Source: Mesotoga sp. UBA6090
Lineage (GTDB): Bacteria > Thermotogota > Thermotogae > Petrotogales > Kosmotogaceae
Reading direction: 5' to 3'
Assembly: GCF_002435945.1 (NCBI RefSeq)
Contig: NZ_DIXC01000042.1
Span: 43,676 to 107,675 of the forward strand
Length of the DNA stretch: 64,000 bases
In this document: piece after piece, positions 27,259-35,066 of the stretch
Numbering within the stretch: position 1 is the stretch's first letter
Layout: every line of letters begins with the position of its first letter
The notes under the pieces: generated by a model
The model's input: only the letters and a program-made list of their open reading frames with translations
Told to the model about the DNA's origin: nothing
Database searches by the model: none
Program-made: the position numbers and the translations under genes

Positions 27259-27843
27259 ATGGAAGAGTTCTTAAGCGGAGATCTGTTCAAATGGGTAATT
27301 ATGCCCCTGATAATCTTTTTCGCAAGGATCATCGACGTTTCTCTTGGAACCACGAGAATCATAATGGTTTCGAGAGGCAAGAAAGAAATGGCAAGTGCAA
27401 TCGGTTTCTTTGAGATTATTCTATGGTTGCTCGTTGCCAGCAAGGTTATCCAGAGTGTTGACAACGTACTTTATATACTTGCTTATGCAGGCGGCTTCGC
27501 AGCCGGCAGCTACATAGGAATGCTCATCGATGAGAGGCTTGCAATCGGGACCGTTTCGGTTAGGTTGATAATTTCGAGAGATCCGACTGAACTTATAGAA
27601 AAACTGTGCCAGGCGGGATTTGGAGTGACAAAGATAGACGCTACCGGTGCTCGAGGAAAGGCCTACATTGTTTACAGTATCATAAACAGGAAAGAAGTGG
27701 AAGACTTCGAGAGAATTGCTCTCGAATGTGTACCAAAGGCATTTATGTCTGTTGAAGATATCCGGAAGGTTAGGGAAGGAGTCTTCTTGCCAAGAGATAC
27801 ATTGCGAATAAGAAGAGAATCGCCTTTAAGAAAATCGAAGTGA
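27259..27843 (+). CDS. UPF0316/DUF2179 membrane protein
   Basis: 194 residues. Three N-terminal membrane helices contain the family signature ARIIDVSLGTTRIIMVSRG and YAGGFAAGSYIGMLIDE. The C-terminal ~80 residues form a DUF2179 domain (GTVSVRLIISRDPTELIEKL, then GFGVTKIDATGARGKAYIVY), the small-ligand-binding type domain also seen in YitT-like proteins. Function is unknown. ATG with GGAGGG upstream. It converges on the ABC exporter operon, sharing a terminator. Confidence 0.88.
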   Translation: MEEFLSGDLFKWVIMPLIIFFARIIDVSLGTTRIIMVSRGKKEMASAIGFFEIILWLLVASKVIQSVDNVLYILAYAGGFAAGSYIGMLIDERLAIGTVSVRLIISRDPTELIEKLCQAGFGVTKIDATGARGKAYIVYSIINRKEVEDFERIALECVPKAFMSVEDIRKVREGVFLPRDTLRIRRESPLRKSK

Positions 27844-27865
27844 CCTCTGTATGGATTATTACGAG

Positions 27866-27895
27866 AAAGAGATGAGGGTTTACCCTCATCTCTTT
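27866..27895. terminator. Bidirectional terminator overlapping an ABC gene stop codon
   Basis: A 13-bp stem (AAAGAGATGAGGG with CCCTCATCTCTTT) and a 4-base loop serve both convergent genes. It includes the TGA of the minus-strand ATPase gene. Confidence 0.8.
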
Positions 27896-28572
27896 ATGTC
27901 GTTCACAATATCGCCGTCTCTGATTTCAACTATTCTGTCTGTCTCTTCTGCGATTCTTCTATCGTGAGTAATTATGACGAACGTTGTTCCGTATTTCTTG
28001 TTGAGATCACGCATGAGGCTGAAAACCTTCGCTGAGGTATCGGAGTCGAGATTGCCCGTAGGTTCATCTGCAAGGATAATCTTCGGATTGTTGATAAGGG
28101 CCCTTGCTATTGCGGTCCGCTGCTGTTGGCCGCCCGACATGTTGGGAGCCAGATTGTCCTTAACCTTGCTTATTTGGACGACATCCATTAGTTCCTTAGC
28201 CCTTTTCATAATTTCCTTCGAGGCTTTCAGGCCCTTGATTCTGTAAGGCAGAATCACATTTTCGAAAGCGGTGAACTCCGGAAGCAGATAGTGAAACTGG
28301 AATATAAACCCGATAGTCTCATTTCTAACGCTTGCGAGTTCATTCTTGTTCATTTTGTTTGTCTGTTTGCCTGAGATTGTTATTTCGCCGCTCGTGGGTT
28401 GATCTAATGTGCCCATAATATTCATGAGTGTAGATTTACCGCTTCCTGACTGTCCGACTATCGAAAGAAACGACGACTCTTCGATTTCAAGATCCACACC
28501 GTGAAGGACTTCTGTCTTCACAACCGTTCCGTAAACCTTTTTAATATCTTTGAGTTCGATTATGTTAGCCAT
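27886..28572 (-). CDS. ABC transporter ATPase (LolD/MacB type)
   Basis: 228 residues with Walker A GQSGSGKST, Q-loop, signature MSGGQQQR, Walker B IILADEPTGNLD and the switch histidine in ITHD. Closest in pattern to the LolD/MacB/FtsE group that works with FtsX-like permeases and moves lipoproteins, peptides or drugs from the membrane. Its start overlaps the permease gene end by 8 bases. Last gene of a four-gene coupled operon. Confidence 0.92.
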   Translation of the reverse strand: MANIIELKDIKKVYGTVVKTEVLHGVDLEIEESSFLSIVGQSGSGKSTLMNIMGTLDQPTSGEITISGKQTNKMNKNELASVRNETIGFIFQFHYLLPEFTAFENVILPYRIKGLKASKEIMKRAKELMDVVQISKVKDNLAPNMSGGQQQRTAIARALINNPKIILADEPTGNLDSDTSAKVFSLMRDLNKKYGTTFVIITHDRRIAEETDRIVEIRDGDIVNDIKR

Positions 28573-29728
28573 TTCGTATCACCTCAACAGGGCTGAGTTT
28601 AGAGGATCTTCTGGCTGGGACCATTGCGGCAATAGTTGAAGCGCCAATGGCAATGAGCGCAGACATCATTACAAACCCATAACTCAGAGAGATTCTGATG
28701 ATCGGTTCTCCGTCAGTCCCTACAGCAAATGTGGAGAACATTATTATAAGCAAGATTCCGAATGCGATTCCAACTACTGCTCCCACAATACCGAGAGCGA
28801 GTCCCTGGAACAGGAAGACAAAACTAGTCGTCGAATCTTTAAGGCCCATGGCTTTCAGGATTCCGATCTGCCTTGATTTCTGGACTACAGTTATTGCAAG
28901 GACGCTTGCGATACCAAGGGAAACTGCTATGATAACGAACACCTGAATCATTATGCTGGATACGCTCTGCCCATTCAGTCCTGAGAGGAGATCTTCGTTC
29001 TGAGATTTCCAGTCAGTGACCTGCAAAGCAGACCCAGAAAGACGTTCTGAAATGACAGAGGCATTCTCATCAGCTCTGAAAACCTCACTCACCTGCATCT
29101 CTATCGATGTGACTGTATCACCAAGTTTCCCAACTGATTGAGCGGTGCCAATTGTTGAGATCAGCCAGTTCTTGTTAAGGCTCGCAACACCCAGATCGAA
29201 AACACCAACTACCTTCAGGGTTTCAACTGTTCTATCGGGAGTGAAGATTGTAATTTCTTCTCCAAGGTTCACATCGAACTCATCCTTAAGACCCTTGCCA
29301 ATAATGATTTCTCCGTCGCCTTCAGGAAGGCTACCATCAATGAGACGACTATCCGTCTTGTAAATAACGTGTGATTCGGGGAACTGCAGACCTCGGAGCA
29401 GAACAGCTAAAGTCCTGTCGCCACTGCTTATGAAGACAGGAACATCTGCGCTTGCAGAAAGAGACGTCAGATCAGTTGGCAAATCAAGAGAAGCGATTTC
29501 AGAAATTATGCCTTGCCATTCTTCCACTCCGTTGTTTTCCGACGAGGAAACAGTTATCTGCGCAGAGCTTCCGATTGTCGTATCCACCAGGTCTTTTTGA
29601 AGCCCCTGGATAAGCGAGCCTATAAATACCTGAACGGAAACACCTATAGCAATTCCCATCACTATGAGAAGGGTTTGTGTCTTGCTAGAAGATAAAAAGC
29701 GCATCGCAATCGAAAAAGCCAATCTCAT
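28565..29728 (-). CDS. FtsX/MacB-like ABC permease
   Basis: 387 residues. One N-terminal helix, a ~220-residue extracytoplasmic MacB_PCD-type domain, and three C-terminal helices with the FtsX-fold signature AITVVQKSRQIGILKAMGLKD and PARRSSKLSPVEVIRNG. The first helix follows RFLSSSKTQ as in LolC/MacB. It overlaps the B12-binding gene by 4 bases (ATGA). Likely a mechanotransmission-type exporter; the substrate is unknown. Confidence 0.9.
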   Translation of the reverse strand: MRLAFSIAMRFLSSSKTQTLLIVMGIAIGVSVQVFIGSLIQGLQKDLVDTTIGSSAQITVSSSENNGVEEWQGIISEIASLDLPTDLTSLSASADVPVFISSGDRTLAVLLRGLQFPESHVIYKTDSRLIDGSLPEGDGEIIIGKGLKDEFDVNLGEEITIFTPDRTVETLKVVGVFDLGVASLNKNWLISTIGTAQSVGKLGDTVTSIEMQVSEVFRADENASVISERLSGSALQVTDWKSQNEDLLSGLNGQSVSSIMIQVFVIIAVSLGIASVLAITVVQKSRQIGILKAMGLKDSTTSFVFLFQGLALGIVGAVVGIAFGILLIIMFSTFAVGTDGEPIIRISLSYGFVMMSALIAIGASTIAAMVPARRSSKLSPVEVIRNG

Positions 29729-30405
29729 TTCGCATCACGCTTCCCAAGAGCTAGAATCTCTCTCGGATCTTTCAGGAAGATATCCGCACCAACTTCCTTC
29801 CAGTAGTCGGGATTGTTTTCGAATGCATTTCCACCCACGACAATCCTCGATTTCCCACCGACCTCCTTAATTCGTGAAATCATCCTTCGAGTGTTTATTA
29901 GGTTGTAGTAGTTTGAAACGCTAATTGCAATATACTGTGGACTCAGTTTTTTCGAAGCCTCAAGGAAGGTGTCTAGAGGGGTATTTGCTCCGACGAATAT
30001 TGAATTGTACCCCGCGATAGTGAAGATGTCCGAGATCATTCTAGCTCCGATCTCATGATACTCTTCGGGCGGACAAAGTACTGCCACCATTTGATCATTA
30101 TTGATTGATCCATTATCTCTTCTTTTCTTCACAATATAGGGGAAGCAACATTCCAAAACTGTTCTGACAATCGAGCTCCTAATGTGTTCCTTCCATATGC
30201 ATAATCTGTCACCTATATAATCACACTCCCAGTTTTTTAGGGCTGGCGCAAGTATATCCAGATACAAGTTAATCACTTCAACACTTCTCGATTCAAGTGC
30301 CTCCAAGCACAGGACTACAGCTCTTTCCTTATCCTGGGAATCGAGAGCATCGGCAAAACTACTTTTGATGTCGTTCAAAATAGCCTCCTTATTCAAGCGA
30401 ATCAA
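29725..30405 (-). CDS. Cobalamin-binding regulatory-type protein
   Basis: 226 residues. The N-terminal ~110 residues are helical like the B12-binding helical bundle. The C-terminal part is the B12-binding Rossmann domain: EEYHEIGARMISDIF supplies the ExHxxG lower-ligand histidine, followed by YNSIFVGANTPLDTF and KSRIVVGGNAF. The order matches CarH/LitR and methanol-corrinoid proteins, but no MerR-type DNA-binding domain is present, and no methyltransferase gene is adjacent. It overlaps the aldo-keto reductase gene by 17 bases and the exporter permease by 4. Confidence 0.75.
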   Translation of the reverse strand: MIRLNKEAILNDIKSSFADALDSQDKERAVVLCLEALESRSVEVINLYLDILAPALKNWECDYIGDRLCIWKEHIRSSIVRTVLECCFPYIVKKRRDNGSINNDQMVAVLCPPEEYHEIGARMISDIFTIAGYNSIFVGANTPLDTFLEASKKLSPQYIAISVSNYYNLINTRRMISRIKEVGGKSRIVVGGNAFENNPDYWKEVGADIFLKDPREILALGKRDAK

Positions 30406-31210
30406 GCATTCTCACATCCTCTTGATCGAGGACAATGCTTGCTGCTTCGAGATTGGATCTGAGGTGTTCCAGCTTTGATGCCTTTGGGATTACTACTACT
30501 CCATCTTTTCCCAGTAGCCATGCAAGCATTATTTGCTGAATGGATGCTGAGTATTTACTGGGAAGTTCCTTGAGCAGTTTTTCGGTTGAGGTCTTTACAG
30601 CATTTCTCCTAAGTGGAGAATATGCTGTCATTGTAATTCCCTGAGTCTGGCAGTAGGGAAGAAGTTCATTCATCGCTAGTCTGTCGTCGATGTTGAAAAG
30701 AACCTGATTGTTTACGATCGGTTCTCGCGAAACGGCAACAGCCTTCTTCAATAAAGGCGTATCGAAATTAGATACACCAATAAACCTAACTCTACCGTTC
30801 TGAACTTCGTCACTCATGGCTGAAAGAGTTTCTTCAAGGGGGACATCGGGATTAGGCCAGTGTATCAAGTAGAGATCCAGGTAGTCAGTTCTGAGTCTTT
30901 GCAGCGTACCGTCAAGTGCTTTGTGGAGTGCGGCTCTCTGCAAATGGCTGGGCCAGACCTTAGATGTAATAAATAGTTTCTCTCTACTGAAGACGGATAT
31001 TGCTTCTCCGATTAGTTCTTCAGTATGGCCTCCACCATAATGCTCAGCCGTATCGATGTGTGTGTACCCCATTTCAATTGCTCTTGATATAGTTTCGATA
31101 TGTTCCTTGTCTCTGGATTTGTCGGGGACATCTCTTCCTCCTACTTCCCAAGTTCCAAGTCCAACTGCAGGGATTTCTGCTCCTCTATTACTGAGAGTTC
31201 TATATATCAT
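30389..31210 (-). CDS. Aldo/keto reductase
   Basis: 273 residues, TIM-barrel NADPH-dependent oxidoreductase. The catalytic tetrad is visible: Asp and Tyr in HIDTAEHYGGG, Lys in ITSKVWP and His in LYLIHWPNP. The cofactor site appears as VIPKASKLEHLRSN. Such enzymes reduce aldehydes or ketones. ATG 31210 is preferred, with AGGGG 8 bases upstream; GTG 31219 is the alternative. First gene of the operon leading to the B12-binding protein and exporter. Confidence 0.9.
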   Translation of the reverse strand: MIYRTLSNRGAEIPAVGLGTWEVGGRDVPDKSRDKEHIETISRAIEMGYTHIDTAEHYGGGHTEELIGEAISVFSREKLFITSKVWPSHLQRAALHKALDGTLQRLRTDYLDLYLIHWPNPDVPLEETLSAMSDEVQNGRVRFIGVSNFDTPLLKKAVAVSREPIVNNQVLFNIDDRLAMNELLPYCQTQGITMTAYSPLRRNAVKTSTEKLLKELPSKYSASIQQIMLAWLLGKDGVVVIPKASKLEHLRSNLEAASIVLDQEDVRMLDSLE

Positions 31211-31306
31211 CTCAATCACCCCTGTTCATTAGATTTTATACTAAGGTTATAGCTGGTTAAGCATTCTCATCTCTTCACGGTTAATGTAGGTAATAATAGT
31301 TTGAGG

Positions 31307-31312
31307 TATAAT
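31307..31312 (+). promoter_or_regulatory. Possible -10 element with a long leader
   Basis: TATAAT 145 bases upstream of the next gene. No convincing -35 at standard spacing; the ~135-base leader shows no recognised riboswitch. Confidence 0.3.
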
Positions 31313-31456
31313 TAATCGAACGGGCTGATCACTTTGCAATAGTAGCTATGAACGGTCTTTCACAAACGGCTTTTCCAGAAATCAGGGTCTACATCTGGTA
31401 CCTTCCTGTGTTAGTTATGAACAGAATCTAAGAAACCAGACGAAGGAGGGAGCGCC

Positions 31457-31780
31457 ATGTACATTGTGTGCGATTTGAGGTATGCTGTGTCTGAAAGTAG
31501 ATCCACGGAGGCTTTGAAAATGATACTTGAGACGCTCTCAAAAAAGTTGCTTCTGGGAGCCCAAGGTGACACGCTCAATATGAGAGCCGAGACGGAAGAT
31601 ACTGTCGCAGTTCAAATTATGGCTCTCAAAGGGTCTTGTTCTTTCGAAGAAGTAGTGCCACGGATCAACGAGTACCTTTCATTGATCTCAAGAGCGCTAG
31701 AAACAAGTTTCCCCGATTACAGAGTAGTTAGTTCATACATCTATCCTGATGGTGAAGAAACGCCTTATCTACTCTGTTAA
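31457..31780 (+). CDS. Conserved-looking 107-residue protein, function unknown
   Basis: ATG with GAAGGAGGGAG upstream. The protein (MYIVCDLRYAVSESRSTEAL start) is small, soluble and mixed alpha/beta, with no signal peptide. It is followed 7 bases later by a strong terminator, so it is a single-gene unit. I do not recognise the family. Confidence 0.68.
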   Translation: MYIVCDLRYAVSESRSTEALKMILETLSKKLLLGAQGDTLNMRAETEDTVAVQIMALKGSCSFEEVVPRINEYLSLISRALETSFPDYRVVSSYIYPDGEETPYLLC

Positions 31781-31786
31781 AGACAT

Positions 31787-31814
31787 AAAAAGAGGGCCGG
31801 TGGCCCTCTTTTTT
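31787..31814 (+). terminator. Rho-independent terminator
   Basis: AAAAAGAGGGCC with GGCCCTCTTTTTT, 3-base loop, ending in a T6 run. Confidence 0.92.
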
Positions 31815-31887
31815 GTTAGACATATCAAAGAGATAAAAGTATAATTATTGTTTGGCATAATAATGATTCTAATTATGGAGATGCTTT

Positions 31888-32530
31888 ATGGAAAAGAGAA
31901 TTTCGTTGACGGTGCAGACTTTCCAGAAATGGAGTTAAGACAGCTCACGGAGTCATGACTCTGCCGGAAGCATACAAAGGAAAGTGGTTCGTTCTCATTA
32001 GTCATCCAGGAGATTTCATACCAGTCTGAACTACCGAGTTTGTTTGTAGGATTCTAGAAGAGATATAAGAAGTTCTGAGAACTCAATTGTGAGCCTATCG
32101 GCTTGAGTGTTGACCCGGTATTTTCCCGTATTAAGTGGACAGAACGGCTAGAAGAAAAGCTAGGTGTCAAGACTGAATTCCCTATATTGCAGACGAAACG
32201 GGAGAAGTTGGAATGACTCTTGGTTTAATCCATCCTGCGATGAGTACAAACACAGTCAGGGCCGTGTTCATCGTTGATCCCAAGGGAAAGATAAGAGCTA
32301 TTCTTTATTATCCGCAGGAACTTGGAAAAAACATGGACGAAATTTTGAGAATGATTAAGGGATTCCAGTTCGCCGATAAGAATGGAGTGGCAATTCCTGC
32401 AGGTTGGCCTAACAACAAAATTATTGGAGATCACGTAATGATTCCTCCTGTATCAGACGTGAAGACGGCCGAGGAAAGAAAGGGTAAGGAAGGTTGCTAC
32501 GACTGGTGGTTCTGCCACAAGAGCTTATAG
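31888..32530 (+). pseudogene. Decayed peroxiredoxin (Prx6/AhpC-TSA type)
   Basis: A ~215-residue peroxiredoxin is recognisable across several frames. GADFPEMEL is followed by a frameshift, then [17 protein letters not shown] and SHPGDFIPV. The peroxidatic cysteine codon is now TGA (32026-32028), followed by TTEFV. After further shifts and a second [19 protein letters not shown] appears, then another shift into the intact C-terminal part ([41 protein letters not shown]). The 105-residue ORF at 32213-32530 is just this last part. It cannot make an active enzyme. Confidence 0.85.
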
Positions 32531-32562
32531 AGTAATAGATAGACTGTAAGCAATTAGTACTG

Positions 32563-32592
32563 ATGGGATCGGCATCGGCCGATCCCATTTTT
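32563..32592 (+). terminator. Terminator after peroxiredoxin remnant
   Basis: ATGGGATCGG with CCGATCCCAT, followed by a T-run. The terminator survived although the gene decayed. Confidence 0.85.
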
Positions 32593-32775
32593 GTAGCTTT
32601 ATTATGCTTAGGATATATTCAGTGAACTTCTATAATCGGTTTTCTCTGCTGACTGCATAAGATCTCTTGGTTCAAACCATAATCTTAGCGCTAGTTTCTT
32701 AGAGTTATTTCTATCTAATCGATGCTAGATTGACGAGAATGGCAGTAATGGATCCTCATGCGGTGTATAGTCTCT

Positions 32776-32803
32776 TTGAACGAAAGAAAAAGTTTGGTAT
32801 CAT
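32776..32803 (+). promoter_or_regulatory. Promoter of the sugar ABC operon
   Basis: TTGAAC, a 16-base spacer and TATCAT lie 36 bases upstream of the binding-protein ATG. A-rich spacer. No obvious operator palindrome overlaps it. Confidence 0.5.
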
Positions 32804-32838
32804 TAATGTGAAAAAAATTTCCTTCGGAGGTGGTGCAA

Positions 32839-34134
32839 ATGAAAAAAATATTCTTTGTAGTATTTCTGGTAATGATGCTTTCGGTAACAATGACTGGAAA
32901 ACTTGTTTACTGGCACACTCAGGAAGAAGAATCCAGACAGCAGATTATTGCTCAGTTGATCGAGTCGTTTACAATTGAAACTGGAATCGAAGTTGAAGTA
33001 GTAGCGATCGAAGAGAATGAGATGTTCTCAAAACTTGCTGCAGCCTCTGCTGCAGATACGCTTCCAGACCTAATTGAAGCTGGCGCTGAAACTATTCTCG
33101 GCCTTGGAGCGGATGGTCTTCTGGATACTGCGATTCCGACAAGATTCATCAGAAATGCAGGGGATTTCTACAGTGGCGCCACGAGATTCGTTATTACGCC
33201 GGCCGGGGACGAGTACTTTGCAGTCCCATACCATGGATGGGTTCAGGGTATCTGGTACAGAAAAGATTGGTTTGAAGAAGCCGGACTGGCCGAGCCGACC
33301 ACATGGGAAGCGATCATGGAGGCTGCTAAGCATTTCCATGATCCACAGAATGGGATGTATGGAATTGTTCTTGGAAAAACAAACGACGCATATGCGGAAC
33401 AGGTATTCACGATTTTCGCTTTGTCAAATGGAGCAAGGATTTTTGATAAGGATGGAAATGTTATAGTAAATTCCCCAGAGATGAAGGAAGTGCTTCAGTA
33501 CTACAAGGATCTTGGTGCATACTCGGCTCCAGGACATACCTACTGGCAGCAAGCAAGAGAGCTCTATCTTGCGGGTAGGACACCTATGATGTTCTACTCA
33601 ACCTACGTCATGGATGACCTGGCTCTGGCCGAAATTCAGACTCAGTACATAAGCGATTTTGATCCTGATCTCGTTAAGAATACCGAATTTGCTCCAATGA
33701 TGACAAATAGTAGACCTTCCTCCTTTGGACAGGTCTTGTCACTCGCTGTTGTCAAGTCTTCCCAGAACAAGCTTGATGTCCTTAAGCTCCTCGACTTCAT
33801 GTTCGAGCCGGACAACTACATAAAGTACATACATATGGCTCCCGGTGGAATGCTTCCAACAAGGTCTTCCATAGCCGAAAGCGAAGAATTCCTCAATGAT
33901 CCAAAGGGGATTTACAGGAGCTACGGTGCAGAGAAGATCAAGGCAATCATTTATGGAATGGAGAATATTGAGAAGTTCGGTTACGTTGAAGGGAAGGTCT
34001 TCCCGGAGATGGGAAAGATATCCGGAGCCTTCACAATTGGAAATGGAATCGTTATGATGTTCGATAACAACGCAACCCCCGATCAAGTTCTGACTTTCTG
34101 GAGAGAGGATATAAGAAAGCTGATAGGCAGATAA
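32839..34134 (+). CDS. ABC sugar-binding protein (extracellular, family 1)
   Basis: 431 residues. A signal peptide (MKKIFFVVFLVMMLSVTMTG) is followed by the family 1 solute-binding fold: KLVYWHTQEEESRQQIIAQL, ADTLPDLIEAGAETILGL, the hinge-region YHGWVQGIWYRKDWFEEAGL and FYSTYVMDD. No lipobox is visible, so it may be anchored by its uncut signal helix or be free. It captures a sugar or sugar-like solute for the two permeases downstream. ATG 32839 with GGAGGTGG. A strong terminator follows, so binding protein should exceed permease in amount. Confidence 0.9.
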   Translation: MKKIFFVVFLVMMLSVTMTGKLVYWHTQEEESRQQIIAQLIESFTIETGIEVEVVAIEENEMFSKLAAASAADTLPDLIEAGAETILGLGADGLLDTAIPTRFIRNAGDFYSGATRFVITPAGDEYFAVPYHGWVQGIWYRKDWFEEAGLAEPTTWEAIMEAAKHFHDPQNGMYGIVLGKTNDAYAEQVFTIFALSNGARIFDKDGNVIVNSPEMKEVLQYYKDLGAYSAPGHTYWQQARELYLAGRTPMMFYSTYVMDDLALAEIQTQYISDFDPDLVKNTEFAPMMTNSRPSSFGQVLSLAVVKSSQNKLDVLKLLDFMFEPDNYIKYIHMAPGGMLPTRSSIAESEEFLNDPKGIYRSYGAEKIKAIIYGMENIEKFGYVEGKVFPEMGKISGAFTIGNGIVMMFDNNATPDQVLTFWREDIRKLIGR

Positions 34135-34146
34135 GCATCTGACAGA

Positions 34147-34177
34147 GAAGGCCCCGGAGCCGGGGCCTTCCTTTTTT
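34147..34177 (+). terminator. Attenuating terminator inside the ABC operon
   Basis: GAAGGCCCCGG with CCGGGGCCTTC then CTTTTTT, immediately before the permease ribosome site. Intra-operon placement sets expression ratios. Confidence 0.85.
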
Positions 34178-34190
34178 GGAGGTAGATTTC

Positions 34191-35066
34191 ATGCGGCAAG
34201 TTACCTCTTCCATTTTGAGGAAAGAAAACAGTCTAGGTTGGAAATTGGTGTCGCCAACGGTGATTCTCTTGATGATACTAATACTGTATCCCGTTGCGTA
34301 CAACATATACATTTCATTTTTCGACTACGGCATTACGAGTTCCACGTTTGTGGGACTGGAGAACTACATCAGAGTCTTCAAAGATGGTGCATTCTGGAAG
34401 TCGTTCTTAATAACAGTTGGGTTCACTCTCATAACGGTTTTTGGGAGCATATTGCTAGGCCTTGGAGTTGCCCTCATGCTGAACAAAGAGTTCAAGGGAA
34501 GAGCAATAGTAAGAACAATCATCTTGCTCCCATACATTACCCCTCTGATCTCGATTGTTTTCTCCTGGAAGTATATCTTTGATCCCAGCTATGGCCCTTT
34601 CATGCAGCTTTTTAGTCAGACTCTCGGATGGGTTTCCCCTCAACTTGATCTTCTTAACAACTCAAACAATGCATTCCTCGTTGCATCTATCTTCAACATT
34701 TGGCGTAACTTCCCCTTCGTCTACTTGATGCTTCTGTCAAGGCTTCAATCAATTCCTGAGGACTACTACGAGGCAGCGGAGATAGATGGAGCAACGGCAT
34801 GGCAGAAGTTCACGAATATCACTCTTCCCGAGATCTTCTTCGTTATGGGAGCTGTAGCTCTTATGAGGGGAATCTGGAACTTCTACAAGTTTGACGAGGT
34901 ATATTTGATAAGCAAAAGGGCCGGTACTCTTCCGATATTCATTTATGAAAGGGTAATAGGCACAACTTCACCTGAGTATGGCATTGCGGCTGCAATCGCA
35001 ACCATTCTCATGGTTATCATGTTCGGATTGATAACCGCATATGTCAAGAAGGTGTTGAAATGGTAA
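34191..35066 (+). CDS. ABC sugar permease, MalF/UgpA type
   Basis: 291 residues with six membrane helices. The EAA loop reads YYEAAEIDGATAWQKFTNITLP, the site that contacts the ATPase. ATG 34191 has GGAGGT 7 bases upstream. It overlaps the second permease by 7 bases. No ATPase gene lies in this cluster, so a shared MsmK/UgpC-type ATPase encoded elsewhere is probably used. Confidence 0.9.
   Translation: MRQVTSSILRKENSLGWKLVSPTVILLMILILYPVAYNIYISFFDYGITSSTFVGLENYIRVFKDGAFWKSFLITVGFTLITVFGSILLGLGVALMLNKEFKGRAIVRTIILLPYITPLISIVFSWKYIFDPSYGPFMQLFSQTLGWVSPQLDLLNNSNNAFLVASIFNIWRNFPFVYLMLLSRLQSIPEDYYEAAEIDGATAWQKFTNITLPEIFFVMGAVALMRGIWNFYKFDEVYLISKRAGTLPIFIYERVIGTTSPEYGIAAAIATILMVIMFGLITAYVKKVLKW

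Noticed and set aside
31313..31456. Riboswitch in the long leader of the 107-residue protein
   Set aside because: No recognised aptamer core or terminator/antiterminator pair could be found by eye.
32026..32028. Selenocysteine in a functional peroxiredoxin
   Set aside because: The same gene has several frameshifts and a further stop, so recoding one TGA would not give a protein.
32600..32700. Possible tRNA (GGTTCAAACC resembles a T-arm)
   Set aside because: No acceptor stem, D-arm or anticodon arm can be drawn around it.
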